64,000 nt of DNA, from positions 30,272,051-30,336,050 of the forward strand of contig CM039516.1 in assembly GCA_022432975.1 (NCBI GenBank). The letters are read 5' to 3'. Origin of the DNA: Begonia masoniana (Eukaryota; Streptophyta; Magnoliopsida; Cucurbitales; Begoniaceae). This document shows positions 23,684 through 35,421 of this stretch, in pieces; positions within the stretch are counted from its first letter, which is position 1; each line of letters opens with the position of its first letter. The notes below the pieces were generated by a model. It saw only the letters and a program-made list of their open reading frames with translations. It had not been told where the DNA came from and ran no database searches. Both the position numbers and the translations under genes were made by a program.

Positions 23684-24745
23684 GAGTTATCCTTTTTGGA
23701 AAACCTGACGAGGCCAAGTTGCCAACACATTGGTTTTTTACATATATGTACGTATGTTTTACGCATTTATGATTAATGCATGATATTTTATGCGTTTGAT
23801 ATTATATACGGGGGAACGTATCCTCATGATACTTTGATGGTCTAAGTGTCAAAGCATTTAGAGACCATCCGTACACATCTTTTGTTGCGTGAAGATGATT
23901 TGTTTACACGTTACGAAAATGGGTAATATGACAAAGATGACGCGCTCTTTGGATTTCAAATCCCTAAGCCTTCTCAAGTATTTTTATTGGTTATGATTGC
24001 GGGTGGTATTATCGCATACCCATTTGCCAACCACTCAAAGTAACGTTGTTGGATCTTCAGATCGTCATTACTTTCATTTGCTCCTGGCTCATGAGTTGCT
24101 ATTGGATCTTCGGATCGCCGTCTTTCTATTTTAGTGTGTCAGAGAGGTCCTTGAGTGACCCTCTTTTTTCACTCAGATTAGTACGACGTTGGCCAGTTTT
24201 GGTATAGTTGTCTATGAATACAACAACATTATGAATAATGAGACATCGATTGCTCAAGGAGCATGTTTTCTTAAACGATGAAAATGAGTTTTCTTGGAAT
24301 GATGTTTGAAAAAAATTTGCAATCTAATCATGTTTTGAGACAAAAATGGTAACAAATTTTTACATGCATTTTTATTTAATGTAACTTTTCTACTGACTTA
24401 GTCACTCACCTAAACGCCCCCTCCTTTTCAGGCAAAGACAAGAGCATTTAGTAGATGTAGCTCGGTGGATGTGCCTTTTTATTTCTTTTTTGTTGGAGTG
24501 TTTATTTGATTTTCTAGTGAGAACTTATTTTCTATTTGGGCTTGTATAAGATTATTTTGATTTGAACTTGGGTGTTTTGTACGATTGTTTAATTATCGCA
24601 CTATTGTTTTTATCTAGTTATTGTGTGGACTCTTGAGCTTTGATTTGTGTTCAATTATTCTATTGCGAACCAGGTCTTGGGCTGGGCGATCGGATCCTCA
24701 CTTAGTATTGAGTTGTTCAACCAGGCGTTCTGTTAGCCCATGGAA
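23684..24745. other. Old LTR-like sequence, right of the Tekay insertion
   Basis: No gene recognised. It contains two similar stretches with ttggatcttc.gatcg at about 24050 and 24103. Near 24420-24440 a 'ccccctccttttcaggcaaagac' type stretch, and near 24720-24740 'caggcgttctgttag', resemble 61470-61760. This suggests an LTR of the same group. It is probably the continuation of 12358-12959. Confidence 0.4.
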
Positions 24746-25478
24746 ACTCCACACTTCCAAAATGTTGGTTGCATGTGGTCTGGCGTGCGCGCGTTGTCTA
24801 GACAGCGCGCGCGCTGCAGAGCGCCGATTGATCGGCACTGGGCGCTGATCGATCAGAAGGCTCTCTGCTCGCCCTAACGCCAGCGGCGATCGATCAGGCG
24901 TGCGGCAATCGATTGGGCGCACGCCCTACACACGCCCAACGCGCCCTCCGCACCTCCTTCGCACCCCTCTCATTTTTTTTCACCTTTTCCTTCACTTCTC
25001 TTCATTCTTTTCACCTACATTTCACACCCACTCTTACCTTAAACCTTCCCAAACATAAAACGCCTCAAACCCCAAAAACTCAACTTGAAATCGTACCCAA
25101 AAACACGTCTAAAAACGCATTGAAAATTCACGAAAACCAACTGTATGGATCGCTCTAAAAACCGAGTGTATCTCTACGAGTTTAAAATACTCAAAACAAT
25201 TCCAGTAAATTTTCAAAATAAAGACTTCACTTCCTATACATTCTAATACCCTGACATTCATATAAAACTCGTCTTTGCATACATTTTTCCATAAAACCAT
25301 CCAGAAAACGTCATTAACACAATATCATCCAACTAGTTTCAAATCCTCATAAAACAAACTATCAATGCATTTGTCCACAATTCCATTATCATGTCACCTA
25401 ACGTACTCAAAATACCTATACTCAGGTTCCCACGGGTCAAAATCTCCTCAACTGTTCAGTACACTCCCACGGGCATCC

Positions 25479-27903
25479 TATAACGATCCTGATATCCTAT
25501 ACCTAATTTTTTTTCGTAACACTAAGTGAATCCTTGACTTCTTAATCCTAAATCACAGCCTAGGTCGTTGAAACCATCTTGAAAACTATTTAAAGAAACA
25601 TATAAAACTGAGGGAAAAAATGTCCGAAGGAAGGAAACAAGGGGCGATCGATTGGCCATTTGACAGCCGATCGATCGCCCCCTTTTTGGCGATCGATCGG
25701 CTGCCGCTCTGGAATTTCTTCCAGAGCGTAGCGTGCAAGAGCCGATCGTTCGCCCCTTTTTCAGCGAACGATCGGGAAACTCTCTGGAAAACCAGAGAGT
25801 CTGGCGATCGATCACCTCTTTTCTAGCGATTGATCGGCTACCTCTCTGGAAAATTCCAAAGAGAACCATACATCTCGCCGATCGATCGCCCTCCCAGGCG
25901 ATCGATCGGCGACCTCTCTGGATTTTGGAAATTCATAGAGTGCCATCCCCGTTCTTTTCTTCCAACTCTTGCATACACACACACACTTAACCATTTTTCT
26001 TCCCATTCTTTTCCTCTCATCAACCATCCACTCCTAACACCATTTAACACATCAAAACATTACTACCCACATACATTCCTAACTCTACCAATCACCCAAA
26101 AAAAGACTCGAAACGTATTTAAAATGTAGTAAAATTTCGTGAAAACGAACTGCGTAGATCGGTTTAAAAACTAAACGTTTTCCTCTGTTTAAAAGAAAAC
26201 TCCAAGCAATTCCAGTAAAATTTCAAAAGCATCAACAACTAACCTATGCAATTGGAAGCTAACCATCGTACAAAAATTACTCCAAAGAAAATCCATCCAT
26301 AATTCATCAAAATCTTTTCATTAACATTATAAACTCCCAACCAAGCACTACATCGACCTAAATGTACCATTTATACATTTTCTACCCATCTCTAACCCAA
26401 AATACCTTTACGTTGTCCCCCACGGGTCAAAAGTCGCCCAGACTAAGCCAGCGCACACCCACGGGCACCCTTCTTCAACCTGCTCATACATCGGGTGGAG
26501 AGATGTCATCCTCACCTGTATCAAGGTCACCTACACCACAGAGACAGTCTATGAGCTAAGGGCTTAGTAAATCTCGTAAATGACAATGCATGTTATGTAT
26601 ATGAATCATGCAATTCATTTCATTCATTATGTTACATAACTGGATGTCACCGAGGTCTAACTCTCACCAGATGGAGAGGGCACGTCTGGTGGTTAGACAG
26701 CCCTTTCATCTACTGGGGAGAAGACATGCTTCACCTGTATGACAGCCATGACTGAACCTCACCTCGTCGTGACTAGGATTACTTGCATTCATATCTTTTC
26801 ATTATATTCAGTTCCTTTCATAAAACACGTGTAAAACTCATTTTCATGTCATTTTGAAAGAGCGTGTTGCATGTACAATTCATATTACATAACTTATAGC
26901 TAACATATAAAACAATCAACAAATTTTAATAAAACAAAATACGACCTATACAACTTAACTACCCGACCACTTATTCTAAAACTACCTAATTCACTAATAT
27001 CCTCAATAACATCATAACTCTTGGTGTAGGCCAAATCGGCCAAACAAGGCACGAAGACTTACCTCGCGTCCATAGCACACCGAGCTTCGTCCACGAGCGT
27101 TGGTCACCTAAACCAATTCATAGAAACCATCATTAAAATCGGGTATAGAACATCGAATTTCGAAGACTAACGAACCTCTTAGCTAAAGGAAATCTCCCTA
27201 AAACTCTAATTTAACTCATTGAGATATTTCATCGAGCAATTCATGCTCGTGAATCCTTAGACCTCCATTAATGGTGTTTTCAAAACCTCCAACCACCACA
27301 AACTTTAACAACCCTCATTAAACCAACTATCTTTCACCAATAACCATAAATACGCCCATTAGAGTCATAATTAGGGTAAACCTAGCCATTTCTAACAAAA
27401 CCTGGCTATTTTGCAAAACCCTAAACGAAACCCTAATCGTTTAACAACCTAGAATTCAAAATCTAACGTCCCAAAAGCACAGAATCTTACTTAGGGAGCG
27501 AAGACAGAGAAGAAACGTGAAGAACGAACCGCCGGAGAGTGAGCTTTCGTCGCCGGAAGAGAAGTTGCGTGAGAGGGAGGGGAAGAGAAATCGCCTGGAG
27601 GTTGGAGAGGAGAGGAGAATCGCGTAAGTGTTGAAGGAGGGGGGGTGATTTTGGTTTTTAATACAATTTAACCTATCAAATGACCATTTTGCCCTTTAGT
27701 CAATTTTCAATTAATTCTCTTCTGATTTCATTAATTGATCCATCGATCCATTTTTTTCAAATTTCTTTATTTCACCAATAATTCCAATTTATTACTATGG
27801 CTCTATTAAAACTTTCTGTTCGCAAAACAGACTTAATTTGACATATTTACAAAAATGTCATTATATAGTGGAATAATAAAATCCCGTAAAATCGGGTGTT
27901 ACA
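25479..27903 (-). mobile_element. Solo long LTR, minus orientation
   Basis: The segment ends GGGTGTTACA at 27903 and begins tataacgatcctgat at 25479, which resembles the reverse complement of the 10816 LTR end with the expected TG mutated to TA. The 5-bp sequence catcc flanks both sides (25474-25478 and 27904-27908). It sits within another LTR of the same broad group. No internal coding region is present. It shares the hairpin cluster (25664-25920), the aggtaagt/ggccgattggcc-type block (about 27020-27090 reversed) and the leader-like block near 27500-27600. Confidence 0.85.
25664..25920. repeat. Cluster of perfect hairpins in the solo LTR
   Basis: In order: CAGCCGATCGATCGCC paired with GGCGATCGATCGGCTG (25664-25703), GCTCTGGAA/TTCCAGAGC, CCGATCGTTCGC/GCGAACGATCGG, ACTCTCTGG/CCAGAGAGT, an imperfect pair, and GCCGATCGATCGCC/GGCGATCGATCGGC. 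Two hairpin types alternate: a GATCGATC stem and a CTCTGGAA stem. Confidence 0.9.
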
Positions 27904-28929
27904 CATCCTTCTTTAACCTGTGCGTTCATCGGGTAGAGAAACGTCATCCTCACCTCTTTCTATGTCACCTACACAATAGAGACATTCTAGGAGTTAAAGG
28001 CTCAGTAAATCAATGTAAATGAGAATGCATGCTATGCATTTGCTGTTCATAAAATCATGCAATCGTTTTATTCATTACATTTCATAGAGGATGTCACCAA
28101 GGGGTTCGCTCTCAGTAGATGAAAACGGCATATCTGGCGGTTGGATAGCCATTGTCATCTACCTGGGGGGGGGGGAACATGCTTCACCTGTAGGACAGTC
28201 ATGTCTAATTCACCTCCCGGACATGACTGAGATTATATACATTCTTAACTTTTCATTAATCATTTTCCTTTCATGAAAACATATGCAGAAGTTCATTTTT
28301 CATGCTATTTCTGAAAACGTGATGCATGGACATGTACGATGCTATAAATGTAATTAAAGCATAGAACAAACAATAAACATTAAACATTTAAATTAAACCT
28401 AACTACCCAGCCTATTTACACCCAAAACATCCTAAATCATCAATTCCTCAATCGACATACATTCTTATGGTGTATGCCAAATCGGCCAAATGAGTCATGA
28501 AGACTTACCTCGCGTCCCTAGCAAACCGAGTGCCTCGTTTTGAGCTTCGTCACCTAGAACATTTCACAACATACGACATTAAAACCGAGCCTAAACAATC
28601 GAATTCTGAAACTAAACGAAACTCCTAGCTAAAGTAATTTTCCTAAAACCTGAATTTTGGTCACTCGGGCATTTCGTCGAGCAATTTGTGCTCAAGATTA
28701 CCTAAACCTCCATTAATGGAGTTTCTCAACTTTTTCAACCACCAAATTTGTAATCCAATCATTAATACTATCTAACTTTCACCAATAACCACAAATACAT
28801 CCATTAAAGTCGTAAATACGGTAAACCTAACTGTTTCTAATATAATCCAATGATTTCACAAAACTCTAAACCCTAACGAATAACCTCTCTAAAAATTGAA
28901 AATTAACATCCCAAAATCGTAGAATCTTA

Positions 28930-29191
28930 TGTAACGACCCTTATCCCAGTAAGATATTGTCTGCTCTGGGATTGGGCTGTAGCCCAATATCCTCCCCTCA
29001 CAGCTTTGTTTGGCGAGGACTTCCCAATCGGTCACCCAACTTGGTACTACTCTCGCCGAAGCACTTTTAACTTCGGAGTTCTTATGGGATCCGTTCTCAA
29101 TTGTGCTCCAAAACGCGTCTTACTATCTTGAGAGGGTCTCTTTATATATGTTTCATTTCCACATACTTCCCCAAGTGATGTGGGATTGTGA
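28930..29191 (-). mobile_element. Cassandra-type TRIM LTR (5S rRNA-bearing)
   Basis: On the minus strand the segment opens tcacaatcccacatcactt, has a 5S-like block in the middle (29014-29092), then a gagcagacaatatctta segment, and ends gggtcgttaca. Size (~262 bp) and the embedded 5S domain are the defining features of Cassandra terminal-repeat retrotransposons in miniature (established knowledge). Immediately outside the start lies aaaaaaggggtcg, which could be a polypurine tract. I see only one LTR and no matching target duplication, so it is a solo or truncated copy. Confidence 0.75.
29014..29092 (-). pseudogene. 5S rRNA-derived segment with pol III promoter-like region
   Basis: The minus strand reads ggatcccataagaactccg, then gaagttaaaagtgcttcgg, then cgagagtagtaccaagttg, ggtgaccgattgggaagtc and ctcg. 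This follows the plant 5S rRNA from about base 30 to base 105 with a minority of changes, including the A-box/C-box region. The first ~30 bases of 5S are not recognisable, so it is not a functional 5S gene. Confidence 0.85.
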
Positions 29192-29327
29192 CGACCCCTT
29201 TTTTACGATCCGTCACCTTCCGGTTCGCCCGCACGGACGTACTGCCATCTGGGTTCCTGTTCGTGCAGCCATCGTACACATACTTACACATCCAGGTCAT
29301 CACAATCACCCCCCCTTGGGGCCCAAC
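29192..29327. other. Possible Cassandra internal sequence
   Basis: About 136 bp between the Cassandra-type LTR and the next LTR. On the minus strand it runs from gggccccaagggggggtga to aaaaaaggggtcg, both purine-rich. It may be the non-coding internal domain of the TRIM; there is no direct proof. Confidence 0.35.
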
Positions 29328-30802
29328 TGTAATACCCGGCTTGTACGGACGTTGGATTAATATATATTATTATTTTATTGTATAAAGGCATTTTTGGTAA
29401 ATATGTCAAATCAAGCCCGATTTATGCAAACAGAAAGCTTTATTACGATCCTAACGATTAATAGGAATTTTAAGAAATTTTTGGGAATTTTCGGAGTTAT
29501 AACGCTATATTCCGAGTAATTACCTCTATCGTAGTGTAAATGACTTTATAGTAAAAATAGTAAACGTGGTCCAAATTGCGTACGGACAGTTTTAATAAAT
29601 CCCAAATATTAAATTGGACCTATTGGTGGAGTAAGGAAATTTGGAGAATCTAAATAGTTAGCCGATTGACGAAACGAAGGACGAAACAAATAGAAATAAG
29701 TGTTAAGGGCATTTTAGTAATTTTCAAATCAAATTATATAAATTAAACAAATTTCTTTTCTCTCCCTCACTTTATCTCTTTTCTTCTCTAGCATTCACGA
29801 ACCAGAGAGCATTTCTCTCTCGCCATCGACGGCGATCCAACATCCGGCAACGATCCGACCTCCGTTCGTTCGATTTTCTTCGTGATTTCTCCTCCAATCG
29901 GCGTTCTAGGTATGAACCTACGATCCTAGAGCTTTTATTTCGATGTTTAGGGAGTTTTAAACAATTAGGGTTATCGTTAAAAATGCGATTTAGGGCCCGT
30001 AATTAATAGGTTTACTGTGATTAAGTGTATATTGAACGTATTAAACGTTATTGGACAAGTTTGATTGAATTAGGACGAATGTTAAAAATTGAGAAATTTC
30101 GGGTTTTCGAAAAAAATACGTAAATCGAGAATTGAGGTGTCGAGCGTGTATTCGCTCGATGAAATAGCCCGACGAATGTGATTAAAGATTTTAGGAAGTT
30201 TTTTAGTTAAGGTTTTGACAATTTGGACGTTTATTAACTTAAACTCGTTTTAACGTCAAATCCTTGTAAATTGCTTAGGTGAACAGCGCTCGTGGACGGA
30301 GCTTGAGCTGCTTTGGGCACGAGGTAAGTTCTCGTGATTTTCTCTGGCCGATTGGCCTACACCGTACGTCGAATGTCATCTCGAGGAGTTTTGGAGATGC
30401 GTATGTTTATTTGTTTTGGTTGGGTAGATAGGTTTAGTTGTTTATAGGTTATAGGTTACGATTTACAGTCTTGATGGTATACATTATTGTTTGTTTGCTT
30501 TAAGATATAGAATTGTTCATGCATCACGTGTTTTAAAGAAAAGCATAGAAAATGAATTTCCGCATATTGTTATAAAGATAATGCAAAGAATGAAAACGGC
30601 CATAAGGCTTACAGTTTATCGGCCGAAAGGCTTACAGTTTACCGGCCGAAAGGCTTAAAGTTTATCGGCCGAAAGGCTTACAGGCCGAAAGGCATACAGA
30701 TTACAGGTCACGCGAGGTGGGGCGGGAAGTTTCATTAGAGCCCTAGGAATTTATGAGGATTTCTAGAGGAATAAGAAAATTTTTAGAAATTCAAATCGAT
30801 AG
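29328..30802 (+). mobile_element. LTR fragment, same family as the 7319-10816 solo LTR
   Basis: It starts TGTAATACCCGGCTTGTACGG and parallels the solo LTR over ~1.3 kb (shared ttttcggagttataacgct, attccgagtaattacctc, tggccgattggcctacac, gttcatgcatcacg). At 30600-30710 it has about four copies of a ~24-26-bp repeat containing ggccgaaaggcttacag. It breaks off into the next LTR at 30803. Confidence 0.8.
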
Positions 30803-33413
30803 TGTAACGCCCGAGTTCGGTTTTCCCGTTATTGGGGTTATATTCGTAAAAATAGTAAATTAGGCCCATTTTGCGAACGGGAAGTTTTGTTAGAACTTTA
30901 AAAATAAGTTGAAATATTTGGAGGAATAAGGAAATTTCGGAGAAAACCAAATCGATAGGTTAATTAACAAAATAAGTGAATGATTTATAGGAAGGGCAAA
31001 AAGGTCAATTGGCATGTTATATTTTAAATTGTAAAATACCCCCCCCCCCCCCCACCCCAACGCAGCCAAGATCTCTCACACCGGCGATCCGACAACCGTT
31101 TTTCTTCTGATTTTCTTCGACGATTCAACGCTCTAGGTAAGACTCTACTATTCTAGACATTTAGTTTTCGGTTTAGGGTTGTTATTCGTTAGAGTTTATC
31201 AATTTAGGGTTTTTGCAATTTTAGTTTTTATTGAAAATTGATAGTTTTGAGTGTATTGGTGATTATTGATGATTATTGATAATTTTTAGATTGAAAACGG
31301 ATATAGGATTGGATTTTTGTGTTTGGATATATCGTTTTAATGTATATTGAAATTTGAGATTTCTAGACTTGATCGCTAAGTGTGGTTTGAGAATTAGCTA
31401 TGACATATTAAAGTAGACGTTATGGGTGACATATAGGCGTTTGAATTGTTGAGATTGGATATCGGATTAGGGAGGAATTAGTGAATGAAAATGTGCACGT
31501 GAAGTGTTCGATAAATTGCCTGAATGAATAGTTAAATGGATTTGGATAGAGTTTATGAGGAATTGAGCTCCAATTTAGTTATGGACGTGAGAATTATATT
31601 TTGAGGTATCGGTAATGGATTAATTGCACTTGAGATGCTTTTACGAAAATGAGAGTTTAGTTATTGCGAGCGAGTTCTAATGCAACGTTTTTGATGTTTA
31701 AGTTTTTCAGGTTCCACGGTTAAGATTTCATATAGAAATAAATTGCTAAGGACGCCAGGTAAGTAGTGTATGCATACATGTTGCCTTTTTAGCCTACATC
31801 ATAGAACGTTAGGATTTGCTTGCTTGTTTTACGTATGTTTAGTTTATGCATCATGTTTTAGAAAAGATACGAAAATGTTTTGAGCATGTGCTTTCACGAG
31901 TAGAACGTAGAAACTGCAACCATAAAAATGTATAGTGTATGAGGGAAGTGGTTCACCCTTCAGATGTAGATGTGGAACGTCTAGAGATGGAGAAACTAAT
32001 CCGCCCTCCATTGGTAGAGGATTATATGTATGTATGGTAGAAACGATAAAAATGGTAGAAACTGAAACGAAACGTTTATGTACGATTGAAACAGTAGAAA
32101 CTGCATATGTTAAGTTACATGTTTTAAATTCATATCTGCATTACTTGCTAAACATTAGGCTTATAGTTTGAGTTCTGTGATGTAGATGAGGAAGAGTAGC
32201 GCGGTAAGATTACCCGAGCACGCTAGGATTGCGGACGCGGTTGAAGGAGTACGACCATGGCAGCATCCCGGCGATATTGTTAGGGCGATTCTGACCGTGG
32301 TTAGTATGTGTCTGTGTTTAGTATGAGGACGTGTCTGTTTTAAGTATATTTACGAGTTCGGTTTTGTTTAAGTAAAAGAGTGGTAATGTTTATGCGCGTG
32401 GATAGAAGGATTTGATCGAAAATGTATGAAAAGTTAAGTTTTGATATATGTGTTATGGTAGTAGAATGTCCTAGAATGTTAAGTCTTTATTTGGAAAATA
32501 TACTGGAGTTGTTTGGTTGTTTTTAAATTTGTAGAGATATGCTCAGTTTTTAGAGCGATCCATGCAGTTTGTTTTCGTGAACTTTTAATACGTTTTTGGA
32601 CGCATTTTTGTGTTCCTTTTTTAGTCGGGTTTTTAATGTTTGGGGCGTTTTACGTTTAGAAATGTTTGAAGTAAGTTTAATGTGAAGGGTAGGTGTTTGG
32701 AAGGGGAATATATGGCTAAGTATGAAAAAGGAGCGCTGGAGGCGTGCTGGGCGCACGGCGCAGCACGTGAGGCGCGCGCGAGGCTTGCGCAAAGCGTGCC
32801 CAGCCGATCGATCGCGCCCAAAGGGCGATCGATCGGCGTTTTTGGTTGTTTTTAGTCAAAAATCCAGAGAAGGTGCCGATCGATCGGCGTTGACACGTGC
32901 ATGGCACGTGGGGTGGCGCCCAGCGCGGCCGCTACGCTCACCCGTGAGGAGCGCTGCGCTGCGCGTGGCACGAAGCTGCAGCGCGCGGCGCGGCGCTGTC
33001 TGGGCTCCGTGCGCGCGCCACACATGACCCCAACATGATTTTTTTAAAAAGTTGACTTTTCAAAACACGTTTCAACCTGACCTTTTACGATTCTTTTTAA
33101 ACGTATTTTACGAGCGACCCCCACGTATTTTAAAGGATTTTAAGGCCCCATAAACCGAGTCGATATTTTATCGAAAAATAGTTTTAACCTCATTTTAATG
33201 TTTTAAAAGTCGGCGAACTTTACGCCCAACATGTTTAAGTCTAAGTAGATTCTAAAGGGTCGTTTGAGGTGGGTCATTTGTCTTTGTCTGTTTTATTTTA
33301 AAAATGTGACTAAAAATGAAAAATTTTATGCGAAAATACGAGAGCTTAGGTCAAAGTTAAGTCAACGTCTAGGTAAGTCATGTGATGACCCGGAGAGGGT
33401 TGGGGTCGTTACA
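30803..33413 (+). mobile_element. Long LTR, plus orientation
   Basis: It begins TGTAACGCCCGAG and ends GGTCGTTACA at 33413, with LTR-group landmarks in order: a poly-C run (31041-31055), cgctctaggtaagactc, a 'gctcagtttttagagcgat' block at ~32541, and the GC-rich hairpin zone. Flanking pentamers gatag and acaac do not match. The pentamer before 29328 (ccaac) is closer to acaac, so 29328-33413 may be one recombinant unit. It ends against gypsy pol sequence. Confidence 0.65.
32800..32990. repeat. GC-rich hairpin zone of the 30803-33413 LTR
   Basis: It includes CCGATCGATCGCGCCC/GGGCGATCGATCGG at about 32813-32835 and a second gccgatcgatcggc near 32876. Runs of gcgc follow. It corresponds to the zones at 24790 and 25664. 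Confidence 0.75.
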
Positions 33414-33945
33414 ACAACACTATCCAAAAGAGGCTTTTTGAGGTAGTATATGGTTTCAATCCTCTCACCCTAATGGATCTCATTCCTTTTCCACAACAAG
33501 ATGTTATCAACGGTGATGGAGCACGTAAGGCCGAGCAAGTCAAATCAATGCATGAAATGGTGAGAAAAATAATTCAAAAGAAGAATGAGGTCCTATGCTA
33601 AGGCTGCAAATCGAGGAAGAAAGGAAGTCATTTTCAAAAAAGAAGATTTCGATTGCCTACATTTGAGGAATGAGAGGCTTCCTAAGCAAAGAAAATTTAA
33701 ACTCATGCCTAAGGTCGATGGAGTTTTCAAGGTTCTAGAGAAGATCAACAGCAATGCCTATAAGTTTGAGCTTCTAGAAGATTATGAGGTGTCAGTCACC
33801 TTCAAAGTGCAAGACTTATCCCCATACCTTGGGAAGGAAAAAGAGGATTCAGAAGTCAATCTGAATTTGAGATCAAATCCTCAATCTTGTTGAGAAGATG
33901 ATGTGCCACGAGGTCCACTTATGAGATGACAAGCCAAAAGATTGT
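33414..33945 (+). pseudogene. Ty3-gypsy pol C-terminal remnant
   Basis: The plus strand shows FEVVYGFNPLTLMDLIPFP, then AANRGRKEVIFKKEDF, RNERLPKQRKFKLMPK and VDGVFKVLEKINSNAYKFEL, ending in a GPLMR-type tail. This is the integrase C-terminal end and pol tail of plant gypsy elements. Frames change between the first and later parts (near 33590), and the integrase core is absent upstream, where an LTR abuts directly. The best-preserved piece is 33585-33893. It is a dead fragment. Confidence 0.75.
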
Positions 33946-35421
33946 CTAGCGTTTTTTACTTATTTTGTAGGTACTTTATTCTTTGAAAGCTTAGAAGAGG
34001 ATCCTAATTCAAGAGATAAGGAGAAGCCAAAGCACCTAATTGATTGGACCTTAGACGTAGCAACCAAGCCTAAAAGCCAACCCCGAATTCAACACCTTAT
34101 AAGAAGATGTTTAGCATGTTTCATTTCCATGTAGGAATATTTGATTCTTTAAAATTGTTTCTTTTCTTTTTATTTGATATGTGAAATGGATTTTTTTTTG
34201 GAGTGGCAAAAGTCAAAGCCATTTTAGCACATTAGGGCGCTCAACTGTAAGGTATAGCCGAGTACAATTTCTACCCAATTGGGAATGTACTTTGTAAGGA
34301 GAATTTTAGAGTTGAAACCCTCATTTCTTAGGGAGGTTTTGCATCTTTTTTTGGACTGCCTCCCACACATTGAATGACATAACAATCCTCTCAAAAACTT
34401 GTTGTTTTTGCTCCCAAACCTTCGAACCTCGATTAGTGTTCAATCGATTGGTTTTGTGCCAAACATTGCATACATCTTTTGTGAGTATAGGTGGATTCTC
34501 TCAAATTACATATTTCTCTTCCTCTTTTCCATTGAGGTAATAATCTTGCAAAGTTTAGAAACTCTCGAGCAGCAAGTTGGAGACTTTCTTTCTACAAGGA
34601 AGCTTTGAAGTCAATAAGTGCATAAATTTCTCATCCCAATGTTTCTTGACACGAAATTTGGAACACAGTTTGTTCATTCCCCTCACAAGAAGATGTGTAA
34701 ATGTTAGCTTGAGCTTTGCTAGGAAGATGAAATTATACTTTTGGGAAGTTAGACCCTTTTTGCAGCCCAACAACTCATAGCCGAGGAAACTTTGTATCCT
34801 AAAAGTGCCTTCCTTTTTTAAGGAACATCAAATGATGGGTTTGAACCCCATTGATACTCAACACCCTTGATTGTTCGAGTGAGGTCTCCTCCATGTCTAG
34901 TTATCTTCCTTATTTCATTTATCGTAAATATTTCGCAAACCAATTTGTTTTCCCCTTAATTAAGTTTGATGTAAATTCCTTGTGAGAACTAGTGAAGCCA
35001 AAACTTGTGTTGATTATCATCTAAAGAAAGTCATTTTGTCTCGCTAGAAAGGTGAGTAGTCGCTTATTTCACTGGTCCTCGCACAATATTGAATAATCCC
35101 ATTTTCAAGGTTACATGGGTAGTCATCAAAGATTGGAGCCATTTGGAAGTCCTGGGTCATGTGGAAGTCCTTGAACGGGTGGAAGTAAGGGTGAATATCA
35201 TATGCCTAGGATACACAAATTGTTTCCCATTATGTGGGTCCCCTTATTTCATTTTCCAACGATCAGACTGCATCATTATTGTGTTTTTAGCCTGAGACTC
35301 GGTCGAGATTTGATGATATGGATAGTCGTCTTGAGGAGCTTATTGACAATGGTTGGATCCTCTCATGCAGATCCTCCTATAGATGACTAGGAGTAAATGT
35401 CGTATATTTGTGTTTTAGTTC
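33946..35421. other. Unassigned sequence between the gypsy remnant and the Sirevirus
   Basis: Probably the 3' flank and LTR of the element whose pol tail ends at 33945: a purine-rich ttagggaggttttg occurs near 34330. No motif-bearing reading frame was found; the short open frames (34399-34608, 35089-35295) lack recognisable features. Confidence 0.35.

Larger units (their letters stand above)
24746..28929 (-). mobile_element. Truncated long LTR (minus), interrupted by a related solo LTR
   Basis: 24746-25478 and 27904-28929 together read as one LTR in minus orientation. The reverse complement of 24900-25160 matches 32520-32760, and 27904-28900 matches 26465-27490 in layout (for example cgtcatcctcacct, catgctatgca). 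The left part contains GC-rich hairpins around gatcgatcag (24790-24925). Neither true LTR end is clear: the left is truncated and the right abuts the Cassandra-type LTR. Confidence 0.7.

Noticed and set aside
29014..29092. Functional 5S rRNA gene
   Set aside because: The first ~30 bases are not 5S-like, several internal bases differ, and it sits inside a TRIM LTR.
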